A program made the translations under genes and the position numbers. Under the pieces are notes generated by a model. It did not search any database, was not told the DNA's origin, and saw only the letters and a list, made by a program, of their open reading frames with translations. A DNA stretch of 64,000 nucleotides, from positions 21,948,001 through 22,012,000 of the forward strand of contig JBHGNT010000004.1 in assembly GCA_043228905.1 (NCBI GenBank), in the 5' to 3' direction. Positions 1 to 10,642 of the stretch are shown here, piece by piece; the stretch's first letter is position 1, and the number at the start of each line of letters is the position of its first letter. The DNA comes from Azolla caroliniana. Lineage: Eukaryota; Polypodiophyta.

Positions 1-300
1 TACCATAAGTAATTATTTGGCATAGAAGAGAGCTCTCATTATACTTGCAAGAATTAAAAAGACACTCTTGAACCACGTACAACCTATCAATGGAATTTCA
101 AAGTTTGAGAAGATGAATTGCAATGGGCACATGCAATCTATAAACTCACCCAAGAGCAAAATTAGATAAATTCTATGAAAAAACACTTTATTCTTGTTTA
201 GAGAACCTCTTTTAGCTTCACAAACAAGTTGATAACTTGTCTTCAAAGGTGTTCGACCCATAGAAATATTGGCACTCCAAAGAGTATATAGATACATTAC
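1..300. other. anonymous AT-rich sequence
   Basis: I see no domain, repeat or splice-bounded exon here. The short minus-strand open frame at 13-297 has no recognisable motif and looks like chance. Confidence 0.5.
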
Positions 301-369
301 AAAAGTCTAGAATATGCTGAAGCATCAATTACCACATGTTTCTTTGAATGTTTGATGTAAGCTACAAAA

Positions 370-960
370 GAATCATAAGAGTAAGATTCTCTCATCCGGT
401 TGGGTTGTTGACATAAGGAAATGGTTTAGAAGATCGTGTGTGGATGATCTTTTAGAGCTTTTGGGCGATGTTATGCATTATGTAACGATTGAAGAAAGGT
501 TGGTGGAATAACGAAGGATGAAGTGGGAAGATGCTAAGAGGACAAAGCTAGAATACCACATTTCAAATGTTGGCCTCAATATAAAGCAATAATGCCTATT
601 GATCGTATCCAACATTATCTCATTACCAATATGAGTAGCAATGCTCGTAGAGCCCTTACACTACTTCGCACTCCATCTCACAAGTTAGGTATTGAGGTTG
701 CATCATGGTATCAATAATGTAACAAAATTGAAGGCATGTAAAGTATGCAATGAAGGCATGGTAGAGGATGAATGTCACTTGCTCTTCACATGCTCGACAA
801 ATAGTGCAATTCATTCAAGAGATGCTAACATACTGAGAGGGAGTGATAACTTAAGTGCCATACTTAAGACACCACCTAGAAGGTTGAGCTCATATGTGTA
901 TGCTTTATTTACACATAGAGACATTGTGCTTCAATGTATGAATACCCCTTCTTAGGAAGG
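370..960 (+). pseudogene. decayed LINE-type reverse transcriptase tail (zinc-binding C-terminus)
   Basis: The best preserved part, at about 600-955, reads as a C-terminal LINE segment. It has a stretch like 'RTPSHKLGIE', then a Cys-x-x-Cys ... His ... Cys pattern (CKVCNEGMVEDECHLLFTC), which is the zinc-binding region that follows plant and animal non-LTR reverse transcriptases. Upstream frames are broken by stops, and frame changes near 700 are needed to join the parts. A related but more damaged copy lies at about 42,050-42,300. This is a dead remnant, not a gene. Confidence 0.55.
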
Positions 961-1480
961 AGACACATATCAAGAACACGTGTATACTGTCCCATAGGTC
1001 AAACCTAGCCTCTATATGGACGATAAAAATTCTAATTCTAAACAAGGATGCATGTGAATTAGACCGATAAGTGGACTATTAAAATGTAACATGGCATGTA
1101 ATTCTCAAGAACAACCGAAGAAAATTTGTCAATAAATATTCCCACTCTTACGTGTGTGGAAAGAACTAGTTAGGAGTTCCCATGGATAATTAGACACTTC
1201 CCTTCTACTTTTAGTAATTTGGTCTATGTTATTCGAATACAATAAGTTTCATCACAACGAGCATTCAAGCAAGCACATTGCGACTTTTCTTGGCAATGGA
1301 ATGAAAACCACTTCTCTCAAATCCTAAACTAGATATCTTTAGTCACAACAAAAATGGCAAAGTCACCACAAAAATGGAATGAAGTAGACGTAGCTAGTTG
1401 GTATTTGACTAATTTCCACAAAAATCATGTTGCCACATCCAATGCCCTCTAAATAGAATTTCTTGAGTGGTTATGTGGGG
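960..1480. other. intergenic sequence, pre-insertion flank of LINE A
   Basis: No coding or repeat signal is visible. Together with the sequence after 18,984 this should be the original locus before LINE A inserted. Confidence 0.5.
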
Positions 1481-1497
1481 AAATGCACCCACATTGG
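1481..1497. repeat. 5' target-site duplication of LINE A
   Basis: The 17 bases aaatgcacccacattgg recur without a mismatch at 18,967-18,983, directly after an A-rich tail. The first three A's could also belong to the tail, so at least 14 bases are unambiguous. This brackets one target-primed insertion. Confidence 0.9.
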
Positions 1498-1534
1498 AAT
1501 TTGGAGTCGGTTAAAAAACAGAGTGCGAGGAGCG

Positions 1535-2890
1535 ATGGCAGAACAACGACCAATACCTGATTCAACGCACATAGGGGGTTCTGGTGTACCTCCCCTCGAT
1601 CAGCCTTCTACCTCTCCCCATATTTCAGGTAAGGTCGTCTCACTCTCCTTGTCAAATAATGATAAGAATATTGTGTTGGCAGAAGTACAACGACTACAGG
1701 AGGTTTCTCTGGTAGCTCATATGGAAGGATCAAGGCCAAATAGGCCTGAGTTGCGTCAAATGTTGTACGCTTCCTTCCCAGAAGAAATCAACATTGTTAT
1801 GGACATCCAATTCATGGGCAAAGGATGTTATTATTTGGAGTTTGCCGATTCTTCTTCAGTGGATCGTTTGTTGAAGATCAAACATACAACAATGCAGGGC
1901 AATTGGACATCTTTCTACAGGTGGACTCATAATGTGGTTGCAGATGACATTTTGCAGCACAAAGAAGCCCAGATGATCTTTACATCCGTTTTTCCAGGAT
2001 TGAAGAAAGAATGGCATCAAGTATTAGCTCAAATAGGTTCTCTTTTAGGTACTGTAATAGCGATTAAAGATGAGGCGTCACAGGAAGATGAGCGTATACG
2101 AGGAGCACCAGCGGTGAGGATTTTGGCCCCGAGAAATAGTGTTTTACCATCTTCAGTGTTGCTGCCAAATTTGCAAGAAAATAAAGAGCCATTGCCCCAA
2201 AGGATTGTGTATCAGGGGCTTCCGGATCAATGTTTTATATGTAGGCATTTTGGGCATTTAGGGAAGGATTGTCCTCGGAAACGTTATCGATCAGAGGAGG
2301 CCCCTAAGCCGACTACTAAGGTGAGGAGATCTGACTGGACTCCAGTAGCAACTAAACATACTTTTAAACAATTTCTCTCACCAGTCAATTCTATAGTTTT
2401 GTTTGATGGTAATCCGTACAATACTTTGAATAACGATGAAGATAGGAATATCTCCTCGCAAAATATTGTAAGGGAGAAGAATAGCGTTGTTGAAATATAG
2501 AATCCAACAACCTCGAAACATGATCATGAAGCCTTGACTATTAAAGAAAGTAAGGATAGACATCATGGTAATCGTTTGGGGGATAAAGGGAAGCATATCA
2601 TTCAATCCTTGCCTCACCCGGTGCCTCAAGACAAGGCGCGACAAATTGACTATTCGGGGATTGACATGGATTGTGAAAAGGAGTTATCGTTAGTAATCTA
2701 TGAGGAGGATCCATCAAAACAAAAGTCTCTCTCTGTAGTGGAAACGATGGTTGCTCAAGATATTAATGATTTTTCCTTTTCGGCAGTAACTTTGGTTCCA
2801 CATGATAGTATGACATTGGACAAAGCAATGCCAGTCCGTGCACATAAATATTCTGGTAAAGATATGATGATAACTAGAAGACAATTACGT
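1535..2890 (+). pseudogene. LINE A ORF1: RNA-binding protein with DUF4283-like domain and CCHC zinc knuckle (first part)
   Basis: I start at the ATG at 1,535, about 37 bases inside the element; the upstream open codons lie in the target flank or leader. The middle part (aspartate- and tryptophan-rich, with 'SFYRWTHN' and 'VFPGLKKEW') resembles the DUF4283 region of plant LINE ORF1 proteins. It is followed by a zinc knuckle CFICRHFGHLGKDC near 2,230-2,275. An in-frame TAG at 2,498-2,500 is the only stop before the LTR element enters at 2,891. The frame resumes at 10,560 and ends with TAA at 10,617-10,619, so the break is a clean insertion. In the LINE family ORF1 coats the LINE RNA. Confidence 0.8.
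2887..2890. repeat. 4-bp target duplication (ACGT) of LTR element 1, left copy
   Basis: ACGT precedes the TGTCG start of the left LTR and is repeated at 10,556-10,559 after the CGACA end of the right LTR. The ORF1 frame continues correctly if one copy and the element are left out. Confidence 0.8.
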
Positions 2891-3540
2891 TGTCGCGTTA
2901 TTACGCGCATGCGTGGAGAAACGAGGCGGGACCACCGGGGTCTTGAACCGAAGAGCAGGTGATAGAAGGGGAACAAGAAAGAGAGAGACGACCGGTTATG
3001 TATGAGCAAAGAAACACAGGGACACGGCCCGGCAACGCAGAAGACACGAATGGACACAGAGAAAGAGAGACACGAATGTTTGTATATTAACAAATGACAC
3101 AAAAACAACAGAGCACGCGAGTGGTTACAACCGAACAGGCCGGCGAACAGATGTCGATGCCTGTTCGTCTGCACACGAAAGGGGATAGGATGGAGGTGCT
3201 GTCGGAAGCACACGGGCGTTCCTCGAAGCAGCGCGAGCCTCCCGAAAACCTGGAGAGAAGAGCAATAGAGAACAAACAGAGGAGAAGCGTTCGGTTACGG
3301 TCCGACAACACTTCGTCCTCCTCAATGCGCAATCCCCTTCTCTCCGAGTCTCCCTCTCTTTTATGGCTTCAAGAAGGGAGCTGTCTCCCTCATTTACTTC
3401 CTACCAACCGAATCTAACTACCCAGGATATATCTATGTACCTAATGCCCTATTATATACATTAAAGGGCGCGCACGCGTGAAGAGTCGGTTCACGCGCTC
3501 TATGCACCAATTGCGCTAAGGGACGGTTTTCTTCACGACA
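2891..3540 (-). repeat. 3' LTR of element 1
   Basis: 650 bp, with ends TGTCG...CGACA. It differs from the right LTR at about 22 positions by hand count, most of them transitions. A TATA-like box reads CCATAAAAGAG on the minus strand near 3,357-3,367, matching the position of TATAAAAG in the related LTRs of this window. Confidence 0.93.
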
Positions 3541-6500
3541 TCCGCCCCCACCTAACCATGCATCCACCGGTATGCGCCAAAATTGTGCTCTGGTTGGAGA
3601 AAACCGGTCCGAGTTCCGGTTCTTCGTCCATCGGTTCGTCCTCCGTTTCGGATTGTTCGTCGTCGCTGTCCAGGCCTCTTAGATCCGGTTCGCCATCGTG
3701 GCGCTTCTTGAACGCTTTGATCCGCTTCCCTACTACCGGTATCGCCATCCTCATACCGTCGAGTTCCGCCAGGTGATACGTCCCGTTGTCGTTGGCGCTC
3801 GTTACCACGTAAGGCCCGAACCACCGCTTTGCAAACTTCCGTGTTGCTTGGTGTTGGTTGTCGAGGCTGCTGTCGTAGACTAGCACCCAGTCGCCTTCCT
3901 CGATTTTCTTTGGTCGGAGCCGGTGCGTTCGGTCGAACCGGGCTTTGTTCTTCATCCTCGCCGTCCGAAGTCTCTCTATCGCTCGTTCCACGTCCTCTGG
4001 CCTCCGCTCGAGCTGCCGTATACGCGCCGCTAGCAGTTCTTCCCGACTCATCTCGTCTCTCCAATCTACTGTCGCCCAAGAGGAGATCGTTCGTTCCATC
4101 GGCATGATCGGCTTCTGTCCGAACATGAGCTCTGACGACATGAACCCGGTTACCGAACTGTGCGTTGTCCGGTCCGCCCATAAGGCATAAGGTAACAGTC
4201 GTGGCCAGTTCCTGACCTGGCCTTCGCATGCCCGGAATAGCGCTTTGATGATTGGTCCGTGTCCGCGCTCCACCTTCCCGTTCGCCTCCGGATTGTACGC
4301 TGTGGTGAGCAAGAGCTTGACCCCTAACTGGTCGAACAGCTCCTCAGCCTCTTCGGCGTCCAACTCCCCGCGGTCAGCCACGATCTTCCCGACACACCCG
4401 TACCGGCATATCACGTCCTCGATCAGGAACCGACACACGGCCGCGATCGTTTTGTTCTGCAGGGCTCGGCCTTCCACCTGGTTCGTCAGGTCCTCCCGGG
4501 CCAGCACCAGATATCGCATCTACCCTACGCCCATCGGCATCGTCACCAAATCTACCATCCATTTGAAATGGATGGCCGGAGGGTATGTAGGGTGAAGCTC
4601 GTCCCGATGTCGGACTATGGAGTGCATCTGACAGCTCTCACAAGTTGTCACGAACCGATGCACGTCCCGGTACAGTCTCAGCCACCAGTACTTCCCCTTT
4701 AGTTTCTCGAACGTGGCCCACGTCCCACGGTGTCCAGTCCAGGGGCTGTCGTGGTAGGCCTTTAGCAACCCCTCCTGTTCCTCCTCCATCGCCACTACTC
4801 GGAGCGGGATGTCGTTTCTCCTCTTCGGGTGCTTCCACAAGTATCCGTCCCGGAGAAAGAATCGGTATGCTTTCTTCCGAAACCTGTTGGCCTCGTTCTT
4901 TGTCCATGACACGTCCGGCGTCATCGTCCTTAAGAATCCTCCAATCTGCAGCCACTCCCCATCGTACTTGCTCTCGTTAAAATCGTTAAGCACCGGAGTG
5001 CTCCCCCCCTCGGTTGTTACGTAAGCCGCCTCGAAGAAGTCCACGCCGACTTCCTCGTCCTCCGAAACCATGCCGCCCTCATCGTCGAATCGCGCCCTCG
5101 AAAGCATGTCGGCCATGGCATTGTCTTTCCCGGAAATGTGTCGTATTTCCGGATCCAGGGACTTGATGTACGCTATCCACCTGAGCATTGCCAGGTCCGG
5201 GGTCGCGCATCTGGAAACCATGCCGAGAATCGGTAGGCAGTCCGTCTCGATAATCACCTCTGTCCTGATCAGATAGTCTTTATCGGCCTTCACCGCCGAA
5301 ACGATACCCCAGAGTTCGCGTTTAACCTGGGCGTATCCTCGCTGTCACTCGTTGAGGACCTTCGCGCCGAACCGGATTGGGAACCGAATGCCGTCCTCAT
5401 CTTCTTGGTTGACGACCCATCCGATCCCGGTCGGACTTGTATCTACCGTTATGTAGATGGGAGTGCCTTTCTCGTAGACAGCCTTCTGGAGTGTCGGAGT
5501 TGTAGCAAGAGCCTCCTTCATCTTCCGGACCGACTCCGCATGCTCGTCTCGCCACTCGAATTTTCGCCCCTTTTTCAGCAACCCGTATAGCGGCTCGGCA
5601 ATGTGGGCGTAATGCGGGATCCATATGTGGTAGAACGCGCATGCTCCCAAGAACCTCCATACCTCCGTGACCGAGTTACAGTCAGGCTTCATTGCGGAGA
5701 CGGTTTCCACCTTAGCCAGAGACGGTTTCCGGCCATACGGTCCGCATAGATGTTCGACGACCATGATCTCTGATTGCCCGAAGGCCGATTTCTCCCCGGA
5801 GAAGGTGAGCCTTGCGTCCTCTAGCCTCTGCAGCACCCTCTCACAGTCGTCAATGTGTGTCGCCACGAATTTCCGGCAACCGTCTGGTCCGATCGTTTCG
5901 TCCTTTTTCTCCACCGGACATCCCTTGATCGGGATGTCCTCCAAGAATGGCATGGTGATGTCCGAGATACAATCCCTCAGCACGTTGTTCATCGCATTCA
6001 CCATGTGGGCCACCAAGTTCGTCCCTCCTTGTGGCAGGGTAGACATCCGCACTAGGCCGAGAGGAGTCCGCATCATCGTAATGTCTCTGCTCTCTACGGC
6101 TAGTTGGAACTGATCGTACCCCAAGTACAGATCACTGATCGAGTAGATCGACCTTCCGACGAAGGCCTCCGCGAACTCGTCTATTGTTGGTCTGATTCCT
6201 GCGTTCCGAATGGTCACTCTGTTGACCGGTTGCAGGTCTTGAATGAAGCGCAACGTCCCGTTCTTCTTCGGTACAGTAAACCACCGGTTCGAGTACGGGG
6301 CACTCGACGGTTCGAGGATGCCCATATCGACTTTCTGCCTCAACAGCTCCATCAGCTCCGGGATGTGAGCTCTCGGTACCGGAATTGGTTTGAGATTCCA
6401 CAGCACATGCGGTACCGTGAATATCACCATCGGCTTCACGACTGTCGGGTCTACGCACCCGATCTCTCCCGGTGAGAATGCGAAGGCTTTCCCGTGCCTT

Positions 6501-7117
6501 CTGAGCATTCTCCGAAACCGGTCTTCTTCCGCCGGCAGTAGGAAACCGCCCCCACCGATTTTGAGCTCCCGTAGCATTCTGTCGGTGAAGGTGTGTCCTA
6601 TGCAGGCCGGATCTCGTAAACTGGGGTCCGACGTGACCCCCTTGATTCGCAATTCGCTGCCCTCCGGTAAGGGTGCCGCAATTGGCCTTACCTTCCGGTC
6701 CACAGTCTTGTACTTCGTGTTAACCCGGGTCGTCCGATCCAACTCGAGCTCTCGACTGAAGTCCGCGATGACTTCGTACATCTCCTCTGAACAAACCGGT
6801 ATCGTCCGGTCCTCTTTAAGGCCCTCTCCGACCACCTCTCGCAGTATTCCCAAGGTATAGTCAAAGGAGACCGCCTCCACGGCTCCGTTGATTTCCTCGT
6901 TGGGCCCGAGAACTCCGCACACCCGAAGTCGCTCTTCCGCCCTTGTCTTTTCTCGGCCAACGACGCCGACTATCGTACACCCTTCGTTGTCGGAGAAACA
7001 AAACTTCCTACTTATGGTACAAGGTTTCTTCGGTTTCGCCTCTATCGTACATTTGTGGGGTTTTCCCGGAGTGTCCGGACTATCGCGGCCCCACGCCTTG
7101 ACAACCCTCTCTAAAAA
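3533..7117 (-). pseudogene. element 1 pol: reverse transcriptase, RNase H, integrase (two nonsense mutations)
   Basis: One minus-strand frame runs from the frameshift site near 7,113 down to 3,533, broken only by TGA at 5,345-5,347 (in RNase H) and TAG at 4,520-4,522 (in integrase). The reverse transcriptase shows 'SDLYLGYDQF' near 6,115-6,145 and, in place of the usual x-x-D-D active site, FLED near 5,935. RNase H shows 'ITVDTSPTGIGWV' and 'ETDCLPILG'. Integrase shows an H-H-C-C zinc site near 4,620-4,740, catalytic Asp in 'WMVDLVTMP', Asp in 'VADRGEL', Glu in 'NGKVERGH' and a C-terminal 'WFGPYVV' motif. The frame runs through the purine tract and stops just inside the LTR. These proteins would copy the element RNA and insert the DNA; this copy is inactive. 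Confidence 0.9.
3541..3557 (-). other. polypurine tract of element 1
   Basis: On the minus strand GGTTAGGTGGGGGCGGA directly abuts the 3' LTR. The identical 17 bases adjoin the 3' LTR of element 2 at 58,910-58,926. This is where plus-strand DNA synthesis is primed in LTR elements. Confidence 0.8.
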
Positions 7118-7120
7118 TCC
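7111..7120 (-). other. possible -1 frameshift site between protease and reverse transcriptase
   Basis: The minus strand reads GGATTTTTAG. The gag-protease frame ends at this TAG, and re-reading one T puts the ribosome into the long reverse-transcriptase frame. It is not a canonical heptamer, so a one-base deletion in the T run of this copy is an equally good explanation. Confidence 0.4.
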
Positions 7121-8055
7121 TCTCGGTTCTCGCCACCGAGGGATTCGCGGTTTCGCTCGTGGTTCGGTCGCACCGTCAGGAACTGGACCGAATGACGCTC
7201 GTCCTGACTCTTGACCCTCGCGTAAGCCGACCCGTTGTCCAGCACCTTGGTCTCCATCCGTGCTGTCGTAATGTACGGTTCTCCCAGTATGACCGGGTGC
7301 GAGGACATCTCCTGCACAAAGAAGTGATGGTCTATCTCGACGTCGCCGATCTTGACTCGCACGTTTGGGCAGGCCCCGTGTAGTTCCTCGGTGGCGTGCG
7401 TCGCCGCCCATATCTTCCACCCGTGCTTGGTGTTGATCGGCCATTTCCCCTTCTTGTAGAAGTCCATGGACATCAGGTTTATTTCCGAACCGTGGTCCAC
7501 CAGCGCCACCACCAGTTCCTGAACATCTCCGATCTTCACCGGGGTTTCCATGGTCGCTCGGGCCCAGTGTGGCCTCGAATAGTGGCTCTCCGCCCACTCG
7601 TCTTCTAGCGCCATGTCCTCTATATGTGTTGTCCGCACCTCCACTGGCCTTCCCGGTTCTGCCTCCGTCGACAGCCTCTTCCTCTTCACCAAGTCTACGA
7701 TGCAGTCGTGGAACTCCTTCTTGGCGATTCCGAGCACCTCCCGCAACGACAGTTCCACCTTGTTGTCGAGGATTCGTTCTTCCAGGACCTTTCGTAGGTC
7801 CGTGGTCCTTTTGATCTCCGTGCCCAAACGGTATCCACCCTTCTTGTGGTTATCCCGGGCACTAGACTCACCGGCCTCGTTCCGTTTTGGACCGAATCGG
7901 GTTTCGTATCTTTGTGAGGATCCGGCCCCTCCGGTTTTACCTACCCGTTTGTCTTCAACCAGAGCCTCGTAGTTCTGGCAAGCTGCTTCCACGAAACCCG
8001 TCTTTTCTTCGACCAGGTCACTCCATCCGGTTACCTCCTGGACCCGCTTCTCCGC

Positions 8056-8683
8056 GCGGTGTCGTGAAGAAAACCGTCCACAAGCGGAATCGGTGCACCG
8101 GAGCGTAGGAACCGGCTCTTCATGCACGTGCGTCTTATGTTGTACATAGAAGATCCTAGGTAGGTAGATTCGGTAGGTAGGAAGTTAATGGGAAACGACT
8201 CCTTCCTTGCCTATAAAAGGAGGGAGACGAGGAGGAGATGGTATCGCGTAGTAAGAGAGGACGAAGTGCTGTCGGATTGTGGGCCGAAGGCTTCTCTCTC
8301 TTCCAAACTCCATAGCTTCTTTCTGTGCAGGTTTCGGGAGGCTCGCGCTGCTCTGAGGAAAGCCCGAGTGCTTCCGGCAGCACCTCCAACCTACTCCTTT
8401 CTTTCTGTGCGTTTATGAACAAGCATCGGCATCTGTTCGCCGGCCTGTTCGGTTGTAACCGACTTCATGTTCTCGTTGTTTGTCTTTGTTAATACATACA
8501 TACATTTGTGTCTCTCTGTGTCGCTGTCCCACTCGCGTCTTTGTGTCGAAGGGCCGTGTCCCTGTGGTTCTACGCTCGCACCTAGTGGGTCTCTTCCCTT
8601 CTCCTTTCTCTCTTGCTCTTCTGTACAAGACCCTCGAGGTCCCGCCTCATTCCACGCATCCGCGAGGAATACCTCGACAGCGG
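8056..8683 (+). mobile_element. solo LTR of a related family, inverted inside element 1, with GCGG target duplications
   Basis: 8,060-8,679 starts TGTCGTGAAG and ends CCTCGACA. It aligns along its length with the reverse complement of the element 1 LTR, but clearly diverged (my impression is 70-80% identity). GCGG at 8,056-8,059 and 8,680-8,683 is a perfect 4-bp target duplication. A TATA box CTATAAAAGG lies near 8,210-8,220. It reads on the plus strand, opposite to its host element. It must be younger than element 1 and arose by recombination between the two LTRs of a full insertion. Confidence 0.9.
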
Positions 8684-9883
8684 TCCGCCTTGTCTTTCTT
8701 TAGTCGGGCACCGGCGAGGCCTTCCAGCACCATCGGCCAGAACCCGGCTTTGCTCTCCTTCCGGGCCTCGCTGCCTCCGACCCGAATACCAGCTGACGCT
8801 GAGTAGTGGACGGTCTCCGCGTGTCGGGCCACTGCCTCTTCCATCACCCTTTTCATTCCTCCTCGCCCGTCGTTTCGGTTCAGGGCCCTCCAGGTATCGC
8901 TGACGTGCACCCGACCTTCCCACAGGTACACTACCCGGCTTCTCAAAGCCTCCGCAAAGTCCCCGCAGTCTTTCCGGATGTGGCCGACCTCGTCGCACCA
9001 CATGCACCTATTTCCTGCCGGAGGCCGTCGGTCACGAGCCTGTTCGCCACCTTCCCTCCGAGCCTGGGCGATCTGGAGATCCTTTACCGCTCGTGTCAAC
9101 TCCTCCAAAGTTGTTCTCCCAGACGAGCCTCTGACCACGCCGATCGAAGCCGAACCGGTTTCGAGCCACTCCCGAGTCTCTTCCCTTCGCGCCTGCGGTA
9201 TCGGTTCGAGCTTCTTTGTTGCGACAGGACCCGCCCCAGTCGCCCCTATATCAGCCCACTCCTACCGTTTGTCAAAACGGCCACAAACTCTTTTTACCGC
9301 AGCCCAGTCGGTCATCAGCCCGTCTTTGGTTTCCAATAAGGAGCCCACTTGCTCCCGATCCCGTGCGTCAACCGATTTGACAAACAGTAGAACACGACTT
9401 GTGTCCAAAACGGTCTGATCGAGCGCCGAAAGGCGCGCAAAGCGTTCCTCAAACTCCCGGAGGAGTACCAACGCATTTCTTCCTTTGTCGGGGGACTCCA
9501 CCCACTCCATGAAGCCCCGCTTCGAAAGTCGAAGCGCGTCATCCAGCCCGTATTTCTCCAGTAGCCGTCCTTTGAACTCCTCCCAGGTCTGGCTCTCCGC
9601 CCGGACCTCGAGCACCTCCGCATGGATGCCCGGCATCGTCACTCGAGGGAATCCGGCAAGACGCCTCTCTTCCGGAATATCCCTCATCAACATCTCCGCC
9701 CGGTAGGACGCCAAATAACTCGTGGCATCCTTTCCACTGAACCGGCCGATCATACCGACGATCGCCTCAATAGCCCTGTCAAGGGCGCCGGTGCCCTCAC
9801 ACGCGCTCACTATCCGGTCCACGACCGAAGCCATGGCCTCTGCAAGATCCGACCCCTTCATCTTCTGCTCCTCTGCCGCCTTG

Positions 9884-9901
9884 TTCACGTCGGGTTCACC
9901 A
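9884..9901 (-). other. primer-binding site of element 1 (tRNA-Trp-like)
   Basis: The plus strand reads TTCACGTCGGGTTCACCA, ending in CCA, 4 bases from the 5' LTR. From memory this equals the 3' end of plant tRNA-Trp, so the minus strand would pair with that tRNA to start reverse transcription. Element 2 has the same site with one change. Confidence 0.7.
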
Positions 9902-9905
9902 AATA

Positions 9906-10555
9906 TGTCGCGTTACTACGCGCGTGCGTGGAGAAACGAGGCGGGACCACCGGGGTCTTGAACCGAAGAGCAGGTGATAGAAGGGGAACAAGAAAGAGAG
10001 AGACAACCGGTTACGTATGAGCAAAGAAACACAGGGACACGACTCGGCAACGCAAAAGACACGAATGGACACAGAGAAAGAGAGACACGAATGTTTGTAT
10101 ATTAACAAATGACACAAAAACAACAGAGCACGCGAGCGGTTACAACCGAACAGGCCGGCGAACAGATGTCGATGCCTGTTCGTCTGCACACGAAAGGGGA
10201 TAGGATGGAGGTGCTGCCGGAAGCACACGGGCGTTCCTCGAAGCAGCGCGAGCCTCCCGAAAACCTGGAGAGAAGAGCAATAGAGAACAAATAGAGGAGA
10301 AGCATTCGGTTACGGTCCGACAGCACTTCGTCCTCCTCAATGCGCGATCCCCTTCTCTTCGCGTCTCCCTCTCTTTTATGGCTTCAAGAAGGGAGCCATC
10401 TCCCTCATTTACTTCCTACCTACCGAATCTAACTACCCAGGATATATCTATGTACCTAATTCCCTATTATATACATTAAAGGGCGCGCACGCGTGAAGAG
10501 CCGGTTCACGCGCTCTATGCACCGATTGCGTTAAGGGACGGTTTTCTTCACGACA
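9906..10555 (-). repeat. 5' LTR of element 1
   Basis: 650 bp, matching the left LTR at about 96-97% of positions. It is followed by the ACGT target copy at 10,556-10,559. Confidence 0.93.
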
Positions 10556-10559
10556 ACGT

Positions 10560-10619
10560 GTTGCTGAAGAAGGAAAACGCCGAGGAGAAGTTTTGGCCGG
10601 AAAAAGGACAGTTTCATAA
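10560..10619 (+). pseudogene. LINE A ORF1, C-terminal end after the LTR insertion
   Basis: Nineteen lysine/arginine-rich codons continue the ORF1 frame from 2,890 and end with TAA at 10,617-10,619. ORF2 begins 23 bases later. Confidence 0.75.
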
Positions 10620-10642
10620 TACTTAGTTCTTTATTATTATTA

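Larger units (their letters stand above)
7111..9861 (-). pseudogene. element 1 gag-protease (TAG stop and solo-LTR insertion)
   Basis: The first ATG is at 9,861; an open GTG codon at 9,888 overlaps the primer site region and is unlikely to be used. Gag covers 9,861-8,684 with an in-frame TAG at 9,262-9,264. A retroviral-type zinc knuckle CMWCDEVGHIRKDC lies near 8,965-9,010. A solo LTR plus target copy (8,060-8,683, 624 bp, a multiple of three) splits the frame, which then resumes and covers an aspartic protease with 'ALVDHGSEINLMS' near 7,490. The frame ends with TAG at 7,111-7,113, where pol begins one base back. Confidence 0.85.
2891..10555 (-). mobile_element. LTR element 1: Ty3/Gypsy-type retrotransposon inserted in LINE A ORF1
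   Basis: Two 650-bp LTRs (2,891-3,540 and 9,906-10,555) flank a minus-strand coding region in the order gag, protease, reverse transcriptase, RNase H, integrase. Integrase after RNase H is the Ty3/Gypsy order. A primer-binding site lies beside the right (5') LTR and a purine tract beside the left (3') LTR. A 4-bp ACGT target duplication surrounds it. Coding lesions are TAG at 9,262-9,264, a solo LTR at 8,060-8,679, TGA at 5,345-5,347 and TAG at 4,520-4,522. The integrase C-terminus has a GPY-type motif but no chromodomain that I can see. Confidence 0.93.

Noticed and set aside
3094-3417. Open frames inside the LTRs (also 10,109-10,294 and 62,232-62,675)
   Set aside because: They lie in non-coding LTR sequence, are GC-rich by composition, and have no domain.
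3533-3830. A chromodomain at the end of element 1 integrase
   Set aside because: After the GPY-type motif only an acidic tail (DSDDEQSETEDEPMDEE) follows, without aromatic-cage residues.
9886-9888. GTG start for element 1 gag, overlapping the primer site region
   Set aside because: The first ATG is at 9,861 and the GTG lies within the region that pairs with, or abuts, the tRNA primer. Eukaryotic GTG starts are rare.
9884-9901. A tRNA gene
   Set aside because: Only the last 18 nt of a tRNA are present, in the place expected for a primer-binding site.
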